Positions 7,788 to 16,086 are shown, counted from the stretch's first letter. The stretch: 64,000 nt of DNA from Flavobacterium sp. KACC 22761 (GCF_034058155.1 NZ_CP139148.1:3348001-3412000); one strand, 5' to 3'. Numbers and translations are program-made. Notes: a model not told the origin generated them from the letters alone.

Positions 7788-8729
7788 TTAGATTTTGGTG
7801 AAAAGCATTAAAGCATTTTTGGTTGGATCGCCTTTTTGATACAAGGTTTTTTTATGAAACTTAAACCCGATATTTTCCACAAAAGCAATGATAAAATCCA
7901 AAGAATAAAAGTTTCGAACCTCTTTTTCATTGTATTCCCAAGTTTCGTTTACACCCAAATTAAAAACGTCGTGTGCCAATGCCACCAATACTTTTTGATC
8001 TTCGGTATCGCAATTGTGATCTCTTAAAATCATTTTTCCGCCCACTCGTAAAGTATCGCGAATCGAAGAAATATATTGCGTTCGCAACTCTAAAGGGCAA
8101 TGATGAAAACCAATATAAATCGTCACCAAATCAACACTATTGTGTGGAACATGATCGCCAAACTTAGTTTTGTAATTCGTAAACGGAATATATTCGGCAC
8201 CAATGGCAATTTGACCGCGATCGACCATTTCAGAAAAAGAGTATTTTGGCTTTCTGCCGTCAGCGTAATATCTTTTTCCTTTAATGGAAACTTTTTCTTC
8301 CAGATAATCCAAATATCTACCCGAAGAACCAATTTCTAAATAACCATTGTACGAACTGTCTTCGCCTAGCAGAGCAACCGTTTCAATCGACATTTCATTT
8401 TTTTGATGCATCAAAGCGGGAAGCTGATAGCGAAAACTGGATAAAAAAGGTGTGATATCGTCCAGCTGTGATTGTGTTGCAAGATAAATTTCTTTATCAC
8501 TATTTTTTGCAATCGTGTTTTTAGAAATTAATTCGTGGAATTCGTTTTCTGGATATAAATTGAAAACATTTTTTAAAAACAAAAAGAACTGATTTTTCAG
8601 CTTTGCATTGGTATAAATATGCTTGAAGTTGTTCCGAACTTCTAAAGTCAGATTTAGTATCGTATTAGGAAACATTTGCACAGAAGTTGCAAAAAGTAGA
8701 GCTGTTTTAATAAAATTCCTTCTTTTCAT
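7788..8729 (-). CDS. Class I SAM-dependent methyltransferase-like protein with Tat-like N-terminus
   Basis: The ATG at 8729 is preferred over a TTG 24 bases upstream; it gives 313 residues. The N-terminus KRRNFIKTALLFATSVQ resembles a twin-arginine export signal. The body has a Rossmann methyltransferase pattern: motif I YLEIGSSGRYLDYL (no GxGxG), SVDLVTIYIGFHHCP as motif II, and LRVGGKMILRDHNCD as post-motif II. SAM is cytoplasmic, so an exported methyltransferase would be odd; the segment may instead act as an uncleaved membrane anchor. The gene lies 17 bases upstream of the FAD oxidoreductase and probably shares its transcript. A TATGTTTG box at 8751-8758 could be the promoter. Confidence 0.75.
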   Translation of the reverse strand: MKRRNFIKTALLFATSVQMFPNTILNLTLEVRNNFKHIYTNAKLKNQFFLFLKNVFNLYPENEFHELISKNTIAKNSDKEIYLATQSQLDDITPFLSSFRYQLPALMHQKNEMSIETVALLGEDSSYNGYLEIGSSGRYLDYLEEKVSIKGKRYYADGRKPKYSFSEMVDRGQIAIGAEYIPFTNYKTKFGDHVPHNSVDLVTIYIGFHHCPLELRTQYISSIRDTLRVGGKMILRDHNCDTEDQKVLVALAHDVFNLGVNETWEYNEKEVRNFYSLDFIIAFVENIGFKFHKKTLYQKGDPTKNALMLFTKI

Positions 8730-8908
8730 AAATAAAAAATATTCCGTTTTCAAACATAGTGATTATACTTACAAAAAGCTAATTTGATTTTTGGGAAACT
8801 CGAATTGATTGGGCTTTTACCTAAAATCAAATTATTCCATAAAACAAAACCTCCAGCTAAAGCTGGAGGCAATTGACTTTGTATTTATTCGGAACAAAGA
8901 AATTAAAT

Positions 8909-10441
8909 TTAATATTTTGCAGGTTCGCTAGGTTTAGGCAACGATTGCTTTATAAATGTTCTGATGTCTTCATTTGCGGTTTCTAAGTCGGCTTTTCTCA
9001 AATACATCATGTGGCCACTTCTGTAGCCTTTCCAAGACATTCTATCATTTAGTCTTCCGCTTGGATCCATTTGCCATAAATCATATTTTGCATTAAAATA
9101 GTCGCAGGCACCATCATAATAACCTGATTGCACCATGACATGCAAATACGGATTTTGTGCCATTGCTTGTCTTAGGTTTTCGCCTGTTTTATCGTTAGAT
9201 CTGTCCCAAGGATGTACAGGTCCAAACATATTGTATTTAAAGTCCGTTTTGTAGTTCAGATTATTGCGCACATACATATTGATAGCAGGTGTAAACGAAT
9301 GCAACCAAGACGTAAGCTCGGCATTAAAATCAACACTTTCACCAGAGTCCTTGCGGTCAATTCCTTTGTATCTTGAATCAAGTCTTCCTATCGTATAACC
9401 TTGATCTCTCAACAATTCTTTCCAGAAATAATCATACGGAACATCTAAATTGTTTTGCAGAATAACTTTTTCTGAAATACCAGAATAACGCGCCATTTTT
9501 GCAGCAATTTCTTTTCGTTTTTGTTCGTCCAAAGAACCTCCTTTGCTTAATGCAGGAAGAAGTTCGTTTATGGTGAAATTTTCAACTTCAGGCAACATAT
9601 CCGTTAAATCTTTGCTTTGAAGATCTGAACTTAGCATTTTATGATACCAAGCCGTAGCAGCAAAATAGGGCAACTTAAGCGCAGCATCAGAAACAACACC
9701 ACGCGTTATTCCTAAATCAGTTGGCGATACTAAAATCACTCCGTTAAGATACATCCATTGATTGTTTTGCAATTGAAGTGCTAATCCCGAAACTCGAGTT
9801 GTGCCATAGCTTTCTCCGATCAAATATTTAGGTGAAGCCCAACGATTAGATCGAGTCACAAAACCATTAATCCAATCGGCTAGGTATTTAATGTCGGCAT
9901 TCACGCCAAAGAATTTTGCAGCAGGGATTTCTTTGCTTGTAGGTCTTGAATACGCTGTATTTACAGGATTTACAAAAACGATATCAGCAACATCTAAAAT
10001 CGAATACGGATTTTCCTTTATTCCGTAAGGTTGCAAAGGATAACCTTCATCGTCAATATTTAACAAACTTGGCCCTGTATACGCAATCTGCATCCAAACT
10101 GAAGCAGAACCAGGCCCGCCATTAAATGAAATCACTAAAGGACGAGAATCACGATCTTTCACATCAGAACGCTCATAATAGGTATAAAATAATCCCGCAA
10201 TTGCTTTTCCATCTTCATCCCAAACAGGCATCGTTCCTGTTGTCGCTTTGTACGAAACTTTTTGGCCTTTTATTGTCGTTGTATGATTGGTTACGACTTG
10301 ATAATCTGGATTAAAAGTAAGATTAGAAGGAGAGTTTTCTTCTTTTGCGGGAGGCGTTTTCGGTTTTGAGTCTGGTTTTGATTCCTGAGCGTAGGCAGTT
10401 AAAAATCCAACTAAAAGAAATGAAAGTAATGCTTTTTTCAT
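8909..10441 (-). CDS. Secreted S10-family serine carboxypeptidase, copy 2
   Basis: A 510-residue near-duplicate of the 3067-4599 product: same signal peptide type (KKALLSFLLVGFLTAYAQ), GGPGSASVWMQ, GESYGTTR and GYRSGHMMYL. All catalytic landmarks are intact, so both copies should be active. Only 11 amino-acid differences were counted, and most are conservative (for example T/S, L/V, K/R, F/Y), which points to purifying selection after duplication. The leader is longer than in copy 1; the shared TATATCTTTAAAA segment lies about 65 bases upstream here and about 30 bases upstream in copy 1. Confidence 0.9.
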   Translation of the reverse strand: MKKALLSFLLVGFLTAYAQESKPDSKPKTPPAKEENSPSNLTFNPDYQVVTNHTTTIKGQKVSYKATTGTMPVWDEDGKAIAGLFYTYYERSDVKDRDSRPLVISFNGGPGSASVWMQIAYTGPSLLNIDDEGYPLQPYGIKENPYSILDVADIVFVNPVNTAYSRPTSKEIPAAKFFGVNADIKYLADWINGFVTRSNRWASPKYLIGESYGTTRVSGLALQLQNNQWMYLNGVILVSPTDLGITRGVVSDAALKLPYFAATAWYHKMLSSDLQSKDLTDMLPEVENFTINELLPALSKGGSLDEQKRKEIAAKMARYSGISEKVILQNNLDVPYDYFWKELLRDQGYTIGRLDSRYKGIDRKDSGESVDFNAELTSWLHSFTPAINMYVRNNLNYKTDFKYNMFGPVHPWDRSNDKTGENLRQAMAQNPYLHVMVQSGYYDGACDYFNAKYDLWQMDPSGRLNDRMSWKGYRSGHMMYLRKADLETANEDIRTFIKQSLPKPSEPAKY

Positions 10442-10602
10442 AAAATTTTTGGGTATTATTATTTTGATGTTCTGAATTTGGGGATTGTCGATTAAAGTTT
10501 TTAAAGATATAAAAAAATTATAAGCGATGATTTTTAGACTTAAATAAGGACAAAATCATTTTATGAAAGTGCTCAATTAAGAAGATGCTATTTTTTCGAA
10601 TT

Positions 10603-10724
10603 GCCTCCAGCTTTAGCTGGGGGAATAAAATTACATTAGAAAATGGCTTTAGCCGAATCCACAATGTTTTTTGGCTAAAGCCGAATCTTGCTCAAAATAT
10701 AAACCTCCAACTAAAGTTGGAGGC
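10603..10724. repeat. 122-bp composite hairpin element, copy 2
   Basis: Same length and layout as 2907-3028: terminal hairpin at 10603-10623, inner GGCTTTAGCC and GGCTAAAGCC palindromes, and terminal hairpin cctccaactaaagttggagg at 10704-10723. Compensating changes keep the right-hand hairpin paired (aactaaagtt versus agctaaagct), which suggests selection on structure. The 318-base gap 10442-10759 holds this element and the peptidase leader only. Confidence 0.75.
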
Positions 10725-10759
10725 AATTGATTTTTATATGCTCTAAGCAATCCTTGAAA

Positions 10760-11554
10760 TTACGCGAAAGTAAAATCGAAACTATAAAATACAGATTCAT
10801 AAATGCCAATTGCAATAGCCCATTTTTGTTCTTCTGCATTTAAGTTTTCGTTATTATCCATTAATGAATATTCTGGATAGGGTTCTCTATATTCCATCAT
10901 ACTTCGTTTATAGCGGTATGCAGAATTTGGCCTTTCGTAAAATACGTTTCTTACAAATCTATTATTATCGTAACTTTTGTTGATTTCCAAACTATTTTCT
11001 GAATCAAAATTTATAACGTATTTGCTATTAGGATTGTCTCGGTTTAAAGTTCCAATTCTGTTATTTGAAGAATCAAAAATATCCTTTAAATGCATGATTT
11101 TTCCAAAATATTGATCATTGTATTCAATGATAATTTCTTCCGGATTTATTTCATAAAAATATTTGAATTCAGTAGAACATGCCAATATTCTGCAATTTAA
11201 GCGAATTCCCCTTTGAAGCCTTTGAAAAGCAATTACACGATTGCCATCTTGTGCTAAAATATGCCCAGTTAGTTTGTTCGTGATCCACTTTTTATAGGAG
11301 TATTCAAGGTCGTTTGTAATGTCATTTATGGAATATTTATTCCAATCTACAATCGATGTTTTTAGACTATTGACCTTTTTTTCCATCTCTAATTTTTCAG
11401 CTCTTAAGAAATCAGGTGTTTTCTTTTCTACTGACTTTTTAAAAACATAACCAATAAAAAATAAGGTTCCAAACATTGAAAGTAGGATATACAATATAAA
11501 ACCAATGAAGATAATTGCTAGTATGACGACTACGATTGTAACTATAATGTGCAT
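10760..11554 (-). CDS. Hypothetical membrane-anchored protein
   Basis: 264 residues. A long N-terminal hydrophobic stretch (about 2-37: IIVTIVVVILAIIFIGFILYILLSMFGTLFFIGYVF) is followed by a soluble domain. The body contains short beta-rich segments (ILAQDGNRVIAFQRL, IFDSSNNRIGTLNRDN, KYVINFDSENSLEI) that faintly recall LURP/scramblase-type tubby-like folds; this is only a suggestion. The C-terminus ends WAIAIGIYESVFYSFDFTFA. No family is recognised. It sits in a run of small membrane-protein genes on the same strand, with 111 bases to the next gene downstream. Confidence 0.55.
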   Translation of the reverse strand: MHIIVTIVVVILAIIFIGFILYILLSMFGTLFFIGYVFKKSVEKKTPDFLRAEKLEMEKKVNSLKTSIVDWNKYSINDITNDLEYSYKKWITNKLTGHILAQDGNRVIAFQRLQRGIRLNCRILACSTEFKYFYEINPEEIIIEYNDQYFGKIMHLKDIFDSSNNRIGTLNRDNPNSKYVINFDSENSLEINKSYDNNRFVRNVFYERPNSAYRYKRSMMEYREPYPEYSLMDNNENLNAEEQKWAIAIGIYESVFYSFDFTFA

Positions 11555-11665
11555 ATAATTTTAAGGTTTATTTTAGTTAGGGGAAATAATTTTCAGGGAT
11601 TTTTAAGGAACAACGATTAAAAGATATTGCCAAATTGCCATTTTTGTAAACGGTATTTAATTTTA

Positions 11666-12142
11666 TTACTCAAATATTCCCCAAATATATCTGTCGTCTA
11701 CAATTGCATTTGGATTTTCACTTACTTTCTCTAAGAAATGGCTAAAGTTGTTATAAGTTCTAAACTTATACATTACTTGCTGGCCTGCATTGTCTATAAT
11801 TATTTTCCAGACTCTTCTTTTGTTAATGGTAACCGCAGTTCTTCTAGCTTCAATAATTGTGGAGAGCTGATGCGTAATTAAAGGCTCATTTGGTTTTATT
11901 ACGTATAAATTACTTTCATCGAAATAAAAAATAGTGGTGTTAAAGATGAATTTTTCTAGACCCCAGAAAAATGGCGTAGGTGCTGATAATCTATAAAGAG
12001 ACCACAAATCAAGACCTGTTCTTTTTTTAAATTCTATGGCTCTTTGTTCTTTATAGTAATCAACCCAAGATTGGACTTTGGGGTAAATGATAAGAGAAAT
12101 AATAACTAATGCTAAAAAGACCAGAACAATGTTTGTACCCAT
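11666..12142 (-). CDS. Small single-span membrane protein, tandem copy A
   Basis: 158 residues. One N-terminal membrane segment (IVLVFLALVIISLIIYPKVQSWV) is followed by a cytoplasmic-looking domain with DESNLYVIKPNEPLITHQLSTIIEARRTAVTINKRRVWKIIIDN and a C-terminal FSHFLEKVSENPNAIVDDRYIWGIFE. The body looks like a small PH-like or YcxB-like beta domain, but no named family is recognised. Copy B lies immediately upstream on the same strand and is about 94% identical. Confidence 0.7.
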   Translation of the reverse strand: MGTNIVLVFLALVIISLIIYPKVQSWVDYYKEQRAIEFKKRTGLDLWSLYRLSAPTPFFWGLEKFIFNTTIFYFDESNLYVIKPNEPLITHQLSTIIEARRTAVTINKRRVWKIIIDNAGQQVMYKFRTYNNFSHFLEKVSENPNAIVDDRYIWGIFE

Positions 12143-12273
12143 ATTGAATTTTATTGTTTTTAACCAAACATAATGAACTTATTCAAATTTTAAAAAGAAA
12201 GATTTTGTTTTTTGAATTTCTTTGCGTTCACGAGCGGGACGCTCGCGCTAGCGGGGGAAATTAAAATTTAATA

Positions 12274-12750
12274 TTACTCAAATATTCCCCAAATGTATCT
12301 GTCGTCTACAATTGCATTTGGGTTTTCACTTACTTTCTCTAAGAAATGGCTAAAGTTGCTATAAGTTCTAAACTTATAAATTAATTGCTGGCCTGAATTG
12401 TCTATAATTATTTTCCAGACTCTTCGTTTGTTAATGGTAACCGCAGTTCTTCTAGCTTCAATAATTGTGGAGAGCGGATGCTTAATTAAAGGTTCATTTG
12501 GTTTTATTACGTATAAATTGTTTTCGTCGAAATAAAAAATAGTGGTGTTAAAGATGTATTTTTCTAAACCCCAGAAAAATGGCGTTGGTGCTGATAATCT
12601 ATAAAGAGACCACAAATCAAGACCTGTTCTTTTTTTAAATTCTATGGCTCTTTGTTCTCGATAGTAATCAACCCAAGATTGAACTTTGGGGTAAATGAAA
12701 AGAGAAATAATAACTAATGCTAAAAAGACCAGAACAATGTTTGTACCCAT
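12274..12750 (-). CDS. Small single-span membrane protein, tandem copy B
   Basis: 158 residues, same layout as copy A at 11666-12142: membrane segment (IVLVFLALVIISLFIYPKVQSWV), then the INKRRVWKIIIDNSGQQLIYKFRTYSNFSHFLEK domain. Ten substitutions separate the copies, for example T-H-Q-L-S versus K-H-P-L-S. Both reading frames are intact, so both may be expressed. Function unknown. Confidence 0.7.
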   Translation of the reverse strand: MGTNIVLVFLALVIISLFIYPKVQSWVDYYREQRAIEFKKRTGLDLWSLYRLSAPTPFFWGLEKYIFNTTIFYFDENNLYVIKPNEPLIKHPLSTIIEARRTAVTINKRRVWKIIIDNSGQQLIYKFRTYSNFSHFLEKVSENPNAIVDDRYIWGIFE

Positions 12751-12855
12751 ATTGAATTTTATTGTTTTTAATCAAACATAATGAACTTACTCAAATTTTA
12801 AAAAGAAAGATTTTGGTTTTTGAATTTCTTTGTGTTCACGAGCGGGACGCTCGCG

Positions 12856-13734
12856 CTAGCGGGGGAAATTTAGTCTTAGTTTTTTGAAAATAATTTGTTT
12901 TAATTCTGTTAAGGAAATATTGTATTTTTCAAAATTATCGTCTAGCATTCTAAGATATTCTTCATGAGTGCAACTTACATATTGTATAGCTTGTTTATAT
13001 ATCACAATGTCAATCAACATCCATAAATAGGGATCCATTTTACCGATTTCGGTTTTTACAAAAAATCTTTTTCCAGATAATGGAATTATGTAATCATCTT
13101 CATAAACATTAGGGAACTCATCTTTTTCAAAAATGATTGGATTGTCGGAGCAAATAAAAGGTAAATTTTCGTGTTTCGGAATAATCGTGTAAGGAGTTCT
13201 GCAATTAAGTCCTCGCACACTATCAAATAAAGAAGTTAGAAATTTGTAACTTTTTATAAATTGAAGGTCGTTTTTCAATTCTTCTGATGCAATTTGATTT
13301 ACAGAATTATCAGCATTATGGACATTGAAACCTAATTGATTAGCGGGTGTGCTTTCAATAATTATTTCTAATTCTTTTTTATTCTTTGGTAAACGCCAAT
13401 AGATAAGACTCACAAAAGTGTTGAGCATTGGCATATCATCTTCATTTACACCAAACTTTGTGTCGCTGTCTGCTAAATCAATTTTTTTAATAATCTTAGA
13501 TATTTTTCCTTCTAAATCAGAATAAGACTTTTCGATGAAATCACTTTTTCCTTGAGGTGTAAAAACTGTATTGGCATTTTTTTCATAGAAATATGAACCC
13601 GGAGAAAATTCTTTTCCTTTTTGAACAAAACATTTTTTTTGAACATTATAGATTTTAAATTTTCCAGATTCCTTTGTGAATCCTTTCAAATAAAAAACGG
13701 GAAGGTAATGATGTTTCGAGGAAATATTGTTCAT
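12856..13734 (-). CDS. DUF4238 domain protein
   Basis: 292 residues. The DUF4238 signature is at the N-terminus (SSKHHYLPVFYLKGFTKESGKFKIYNVQKK), with the mid-protein landmark LPFICSDNPIIF about two-thirds along. It is a soluble protein without signal peptide. The last residues and stop (NFPR-stop) are encoded by the GC-rich repeat that edges the tandem duplication, so the original C-terminus may have been changed. The family's function is unknown to me. It is AT-rich like its neighbours and sits in an accessory-looking block. Confidence 0.8.
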   Translation of the reverse strand: MNNISSKHHYLPVFYLKGFTKESGKFKIYNVQKKCFVQKGKEFSPGSYFYEKNANTVFTPQGKSDFIEKSYSDLEGKISKIIKKIDLADSDTKFGVNEDDMPMLNTFVSLIYWRLPKNKKELEIIIESTPANQLGFNVHNADNSVNQIASEELKNDLQFIKSYKFLTSLFDSVRGLNCRTPYTIIPKHENLPFICSDNPIIFEKDEFPNVYEDDYIIPLSGKRFFVKTEIGKMDPYLWMLIDIVIYKQAIQYVSCTHEEYLRMLDDNFEKYNISLTELKQIIFKKLRLNFPR

Positions 13735-13794
13735 TAATAAGATTTAAAATGTCACATAACGTCCCACTATTACAATGGGATAAAAGTAAAGGTA

Positions 13795-13887
13795 TGTCGC
13801 TAGCGTGAGTATCTCGCTTGTGAACACAAAGAATTTCAAAAAACAATTGGAACGTTCACGAGCGAGAAGCTCGCGCAAGCAGGAAAT
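13795..13887. repeat. Two oppositely oriented copies of the GTTCACGAGCGxGAxGCTCGCG motif
   Basis: A reverse-orientation copy at about 13795-13828 and a forward copy at about 13852-13887 face each other and could pair into a long hairpin. They match the motif at 12226-12257 and 12834-12865; a looser relative lies near 57790-57826. The hairpin lies between the 48-residue gene and the DUF4238 gene and could act as a terminator or processing site. Confidence 0.7.
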
Positions 13888-13893
13888 TGTTTT

Positions 13894-14040
13894 TTATCTT
13901 TTTGGTCTATCTCCAGAACCTGTTCCGCTTTTAATTCTTTCATTTTCTTGTTGTTGACGCCTTTTTTCTTCTTCATGACGTCTAATGTCTTGTTGTTGTT
14001 TTGCTTCGGACTCTCTTCTTCTTTTTTCTTCTTCACTCAT
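13894..14040 (-). CDS. 48-residue highly charged, Gln/Glu/Arg-rich small protein
   Basis: An ATG at 14040 opens a 48-codon frame ending in TAA at 13894-13896. It runs MSEEEKRRRESEAKQQQDIR and continues with more Glu/Lys/Arg/Gln-rich residues to the end RPKR. The composition predicts a single charged helix or coiled coil. It begins 5 bases after the stop of the upstream membrane-protein gene, which supports translation in an operon. A competing 66-codon GTG frame overlaps it but carries repeat-derived sequence at its end, so it is less likely. Function unknown. Confidence 0.5.
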   Translation of the reverse strand: MSEEEKRRRESEAKQQQDIRRHEEEKRRQQQENERIKSGTGSGDRPKR

Positions 14041-14045
14041 GATTT

Positions 14046-14507
14046 TTATATATTACATTTAACAAATATTATTGTTTGAATTATTGCAATTACTAAACAT
14101 ACAAATGATAATAGATTTAAAAAATCTGTTGTTTTATTGCAGATCGTATGTATAATTTCTATAAGTTTAGGATTTCCATCAATTTCTCGTTCTTCAATTT
14201 CATTGATTATATTATTCACGCACTTGATATCAAATTTATTTGAAAAATATCCAGAAATTTGAGAGAGTAGGTTTATAATTAATGCAGTTGAAAAAAACAT
14301 CCACGATAATCCAACTACATATTTATCGGCTTCCTTAAAATTAGAATATAAATTAATACATAAAACTAAGCCTCCACTTGACAATGTGATTATCAAAATG
14401 TCAAATCTTTCTATTGAATATTTAACTCTATTTTCAGCTTTTAAAATATACTCTTTAAGTGCAACTAAATATTTTTCATCCCTTTCTTTTTCTTTGTCGT
14501 CAGTCAT
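14046..14507 (-). CDS. Hypothetical membrane protein with long helical N-terminus
   Basis: 153 residues. A charged helix (TDDKEKERDEKYLVALKEYILKAENRVKYSIERFD) leads into two membrane segments (about 37-55 ILIITLSSGGLVLCINLYS and 65-86 GLSWMFFSTALIINLLSQISGY). A soluble helix and a final segment (LLSFVCLVIAIIQTIIFV) follow. The layout recalls SLATT-like effector membrane modules, but there is no nucleotidyltransferase or other partner here, so this is only a resemblance. It is the first gene of a likely two-gene unit with the 48-residue protein. Confidence 0.6.
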   Translation of the reverse strand: MTDDKEKERDEKYLVALKEYILKAENRVKYSIERFDILIITLSSGGLVLCINLYSNFKEADKYVVGLSWMFFSTALIINLLSQISGYFSNKFDIKCVNNIINEIEEREIDGNPKLIEIIHTICNKTTDFLNLLSFVCLVIAIIQTIIFVKCNI

Positions 14508-14729
14508 AAATTTCTATATTAATTTAAGGTTGTTTATTTTGAATATCAATTATTCTAATAAGCCCTTAATAATTAACTAGTTTGTAAGTTTCCCAAATTT
14601 ACAAATTGTTATGATTGTTAACATTTATTTTTATAAACATGTTTCGGTTGATAACTGTTGTTTGTGTAACGAAAATCTATTGTAAGATGTTTAGATTGCA
14701 TTAAGTATATAGAATAGAATTAATCCATA

Positions 14730-14760
14730 AAAAAAACGACTGAATTTTTTTTCAGTCGCT
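14730..14760 (-). terminator. Rho-independent terminator of the thr operon
   Basis: The arms cgactgaa (14737-14744) and ttcagtcg (14751-14758) are perfect, with a 6-base loop. On the minus strand a run of T follows (complement of 14728-14736). It lies 22 bases after the thrC stop. Confidence 0.85.
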
Positions 14761-14782
14761 TTAAATATGAGTTGTAAATTTA

Positions 14783-16072
14783 TTACCCCAAGAAATCTTT
14801 CAATTCCTCATAACTCCCAATCTTCACACTAACTTTCTCCTCATTAATAACACTCTCAATTTGAGCAGGAATAGGAAGCGTAATTCCTAGCGCCGGTTCA
14901 ACAACATCTAAGAATTTAATAGGATGCGCCGTTTCTAAGAAAATACCAATTGCGTTGGGGTGTTTTTCCAATTCTTTTTTTAAACCTAAATAACCAACAG
15001 CGCCGTGCGGTTCTGCTATATAACCGTCTGTGTTGTAAATTTTCTTCATCGCTTCAAGCGTTTCTTCATCAGTATAACTATAAGAAGAAAAGTCTTTTTC
15101 GAAAGCTTTTAAGTCATTGTTGTATAATTCCTGAATTCTAATAAAGTTGCTTGGGTTTCCAACATCCATAGCGTTGGAGATTGTGGCTTTAGAAGGTTTC
15201 GGGTCGTATTTTCCGTTTTCTAAGAATCTTGGCACCGTGTCGTTTACGTTTGTAGAGGCAACAAAATGTTCAATTGGCAAACCTAATTTTTTTGCCATAA
15301 TTCCGGCACAGATATTCCCAAAGTTTCCGCTTGGGCAAGAGAAAACTAAAGGTTTGTTTTGGCTTTTCAACGCTTTATAAGCAAAGAAGAAATAAAACAT
15401 TTGCGGTAACCAGCGCGCAATATTAATAGAATTCGCCGAAGTCAGGTTTTTATGCGCTAAAGTTTCATCTAAAAACGCTTTTTTCACCATATCCTGACAA
15501 TCGTCAAAAACGCCGTCAACTTCTAATGCTTTTATGTTTTGCCCTAAAGTCGTCAATTGTTTTTCCTGAATATCGCTGACTTTTCCAGACGGATATAAAA
15601 TAACAACATCAACGCCGTCAACGCCTAAAAATCCGCTCGCAACGGCTCCGCCTGTATCTCCAGAAGTAGCTACTAAAACGGTGTTTTTAGAATCTTTTTT
15701 GTCTTTGTTGAAATAACCCAAACAACGCGACATAAAACGCGCTCCAACGTCTTTAAATGCCATTGTCGGGCCGTGGAATAATTCTAACGAATAGATTCCG
15801 TTTTCGACTTTCACCACCGGAAAATCAAAAACTAAAGTTTCTGCAATGATTTCTTTTAGTTTTTCTGCTGGAATTTCGTCTCCAACAAATTGTTTGATCG
15901 CTTCAAAAGCGATTTCTTCGTGGCTTAAACTTTCGATTTTCTCAAAAAAGGAAGGATCAAGCGGTGTAATGCTTTCTGGGAAATATAATCCTTTGTCAGT
16001 TGCTAATCCTTGTATAACTGCTTCTTGAAAAGAAACTTTTGGGGCATTATGGTTTAAACTGTAGTATTTCAT
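14783..16072 (-). CDS. thrC: Threonine synthase
   Basis: 429 residues; converts O-phosphohomoserine to threonine with PLP in the cytoplasm. Seen in sequence: N-terminal YYSLNHNAPKVSFQEAVIQGLATDKGLYFPE, the PLP-lysine motif FHGPTMAFKDVGARF (Lys near 108), and the phosphate loop SGDTGGAVASGF. Also present is SCPSGNFGNICAGIMAKKLGLP, as in the long (E. coli-like) threonine synthases. It is the last gene of thrA-thrB-thrC, 97 bases after thrB, and is followed directly by a terminator. Confidence 0.95.
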   Translation of the reverse strand: MKYYSLNHNAPKVSFQEAVIQGLATDKGLYFPESITPLDPSFFEKIESLSHEEIAFEAIKQFVGDEIPAEKLKEIIAETLVFDFPVVKVENGIYSLELFHGPTMAFKDVGARFMSRCLGYFNKDKKDSKNTVLVATSGDTGGAVASGFLGVDGVDVVILYPSGKVSDIQEKQLTTLGQNIKALEVDGVFDDCQDMVKKAFLDETLAHKNLTSANSINIARWLPQMFYFFFAYKALKSQNKPLVFSCPSGNFGNICAGIMAKKLGLPIEHFVASTNVNDTVPRFLENGKYDPKPSKATISNAMDVGNPSNFIRIQELYNNDLKAFEKDFSSYSYTDEETLEAMKKIYNTDGYIAEPHGAVGYLGLKKELEKHPNAIGIFLETAHPIKFLDVVEPALGITLPIPAQIESVINEEKVSVKIGSYEELKDFLG

Positions 16073-16086
16073 TTTGATTTTATTTG

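Larger units (their letters stand above)
11660..12870. repeat. Tandem duplication, two ~608-bp units
   Basis: The unit at about 11660-12262 and the unit at about 12268-12870 align at a constant offset of 608 bases. Each contains a 158-codon gene, its about 80-base upstream region, and a copy of the GC-rich motif gttcacgagcgggacgctcg (12226-12257 and 12834-12865). The coding parts differ by 10 residues. The GC-rich motif marks the unit edges, so recombination between motif copies probably created or carried the duplication; that is inference. Confidence 0.85.

Noticed and set aside
10442..10759. CRISPR-like array around the CCTCCAGC hairpins
   Set aside because: The palindromes do not form regularly spaced direct repeats with unique spacers, and no cas gene is nearby.
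13655..13846. 63-codon minus-strand frame
   Set aside because: Lies mostly over the repeat copies and the DUF4238 start in another phase; no supporting features.
13836..14036. 66-codon GTG frame
   Set aside because: Overlaps the better 48-codon ATG frame in another phase and runs into the GC-rich repeat at its end.
14046..14507. CBASS/SLATT effector system
   Set aside because: Only the membrane layout is suggestive. No cyclic-nucleotide synthase, sensor or protease partner is present within the block.
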